From Pseudorhodoferax sp. Leaf265 (lineage in GTDB: Bacteria; Pseudomonadota; Gammaproteobacteria; Burkholderiales; Burkholderiaceae_C), in the NCBI RefSeq assembly GCF_001422365.1, contig NZ_LMMT01000001.1, forward strand, positions 288,820 to 352,819: a stretch of DNA of 64,000 nt. The letters are read 5' to 3'. A model generated the notes under the pieces. It saw only the letters and a program-made list of their open reading frames with translations. It was not told the origin of the DNA and ran no database searches. Position numbers and translations under genes: made by a program. Shown in pieces: positions 63,915 through 64,000 of the stretch; position 1 is the stretch's first letter, and each line of letters starts with the position of its first letter.

Positions 63915-64000
63915 ATTTGAACCTCAACAGAAGCGACGGCCGTGGCGCATCAGACGTCGCCTCACATCTGAAGATCGGTCTTCCATCGCTGAGACAACCG

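Overview
This is a GC-rich chromosomal stretch (roughly two-thirds G+C, strong third-position GC, very dense coding) of the kind found in the betaproteobacterial family Comamonadaceae. That placement is an inference from codon use, from orphan Bug/TctC binding proteins, from the accA-alkA-cysS-TPR-ppiA-ppiB-lpxH housekeeping order and from a PEP-CTERM protein. I see no rRNA, tRNA, CRISPR array, phage or insertion sequence.

Left part (1-15.7 kb), sugar-acid catabolism. A leftward operon (Bug binding protein, kdgD, gudD) for glucarate faces a GntR/FCD regulator, and a rightward LacI-type regulator is followed by uronate dehydrogenase, an SMP-30 lactonase, a TRAP transporter (P, Q, M), an SDR and a Gfo/Idh/MocA dehydrogenase. 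Together they take up a hexuronate, oxidise it to the aldarate lactone, open it and dehydrate it toward alpha-ketoglutarate semialdehyde. gudD is broken by a 155-bp tandem duplication. Pyruvate kinase, enolase and glycerate kinase follow as a small glycerate-to-pyruvate module. Matching GntR-type and LacI-type operators can be read in the promoters.

Middle (15.7-37.2 kb), transport and assorted metabolism. It holds a LysR/ThDP-enzyme pair, an atypical NRAMP transporter, an OmpW-like porin, a polar amino-acid ABC transporter, an internally deleted 2OG-Fe(II) oxygenase remnant, a cytochrome b561-YceI-YceI set, an isochorismatase/nucleotidyltransferase pair, a PEP-CTERM protein behind a probable sigma-54 promoter, a soluble sugar dehydrogenase, an NlpC/P60 hydrolase, an XRE regulator coupled to an M16 protease, and a Bug-CoA transferase-two acyl-CoA dehydrogenases-enoyl-CoA hydratase operon.

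Housekeeping block (37.2-50.5 kb): ogt, a histidine phosphatase, accA, alkA, cysS, a TPR protein, two cyclophilins, lpxH, mtfA, a LysR regulator, an aminotransferase, a branched-chain amino-acid-type binding protein, a small heat-shock protein and tsaD.

Nitrate assimilation (50.5-60.9 kb): nasR (NIT+ANTAR), then a 321-bp control region with two NtrC-like sites, a sigma-54 promoter, two hexaloop hairpins with A1/G4 and an overlapping intrinsic terminator, then nrtABC, a flavoprotein nitrate reductase subunit, the molybdopterin nitrate reductase, ybiB and a siroheme methyltransferase gene. No nitrite reductase is present.

Right edge (60.9-64 kb): a leftward cluster of an exported protein, a PqqD-like protein, an HPr-kinase-related kinase and a nucleotidyltransferase, matching the poorly understood 'HPr-rel-A' system. 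It is the best candidate here for an undescribed pathway and runs off the end of the window.
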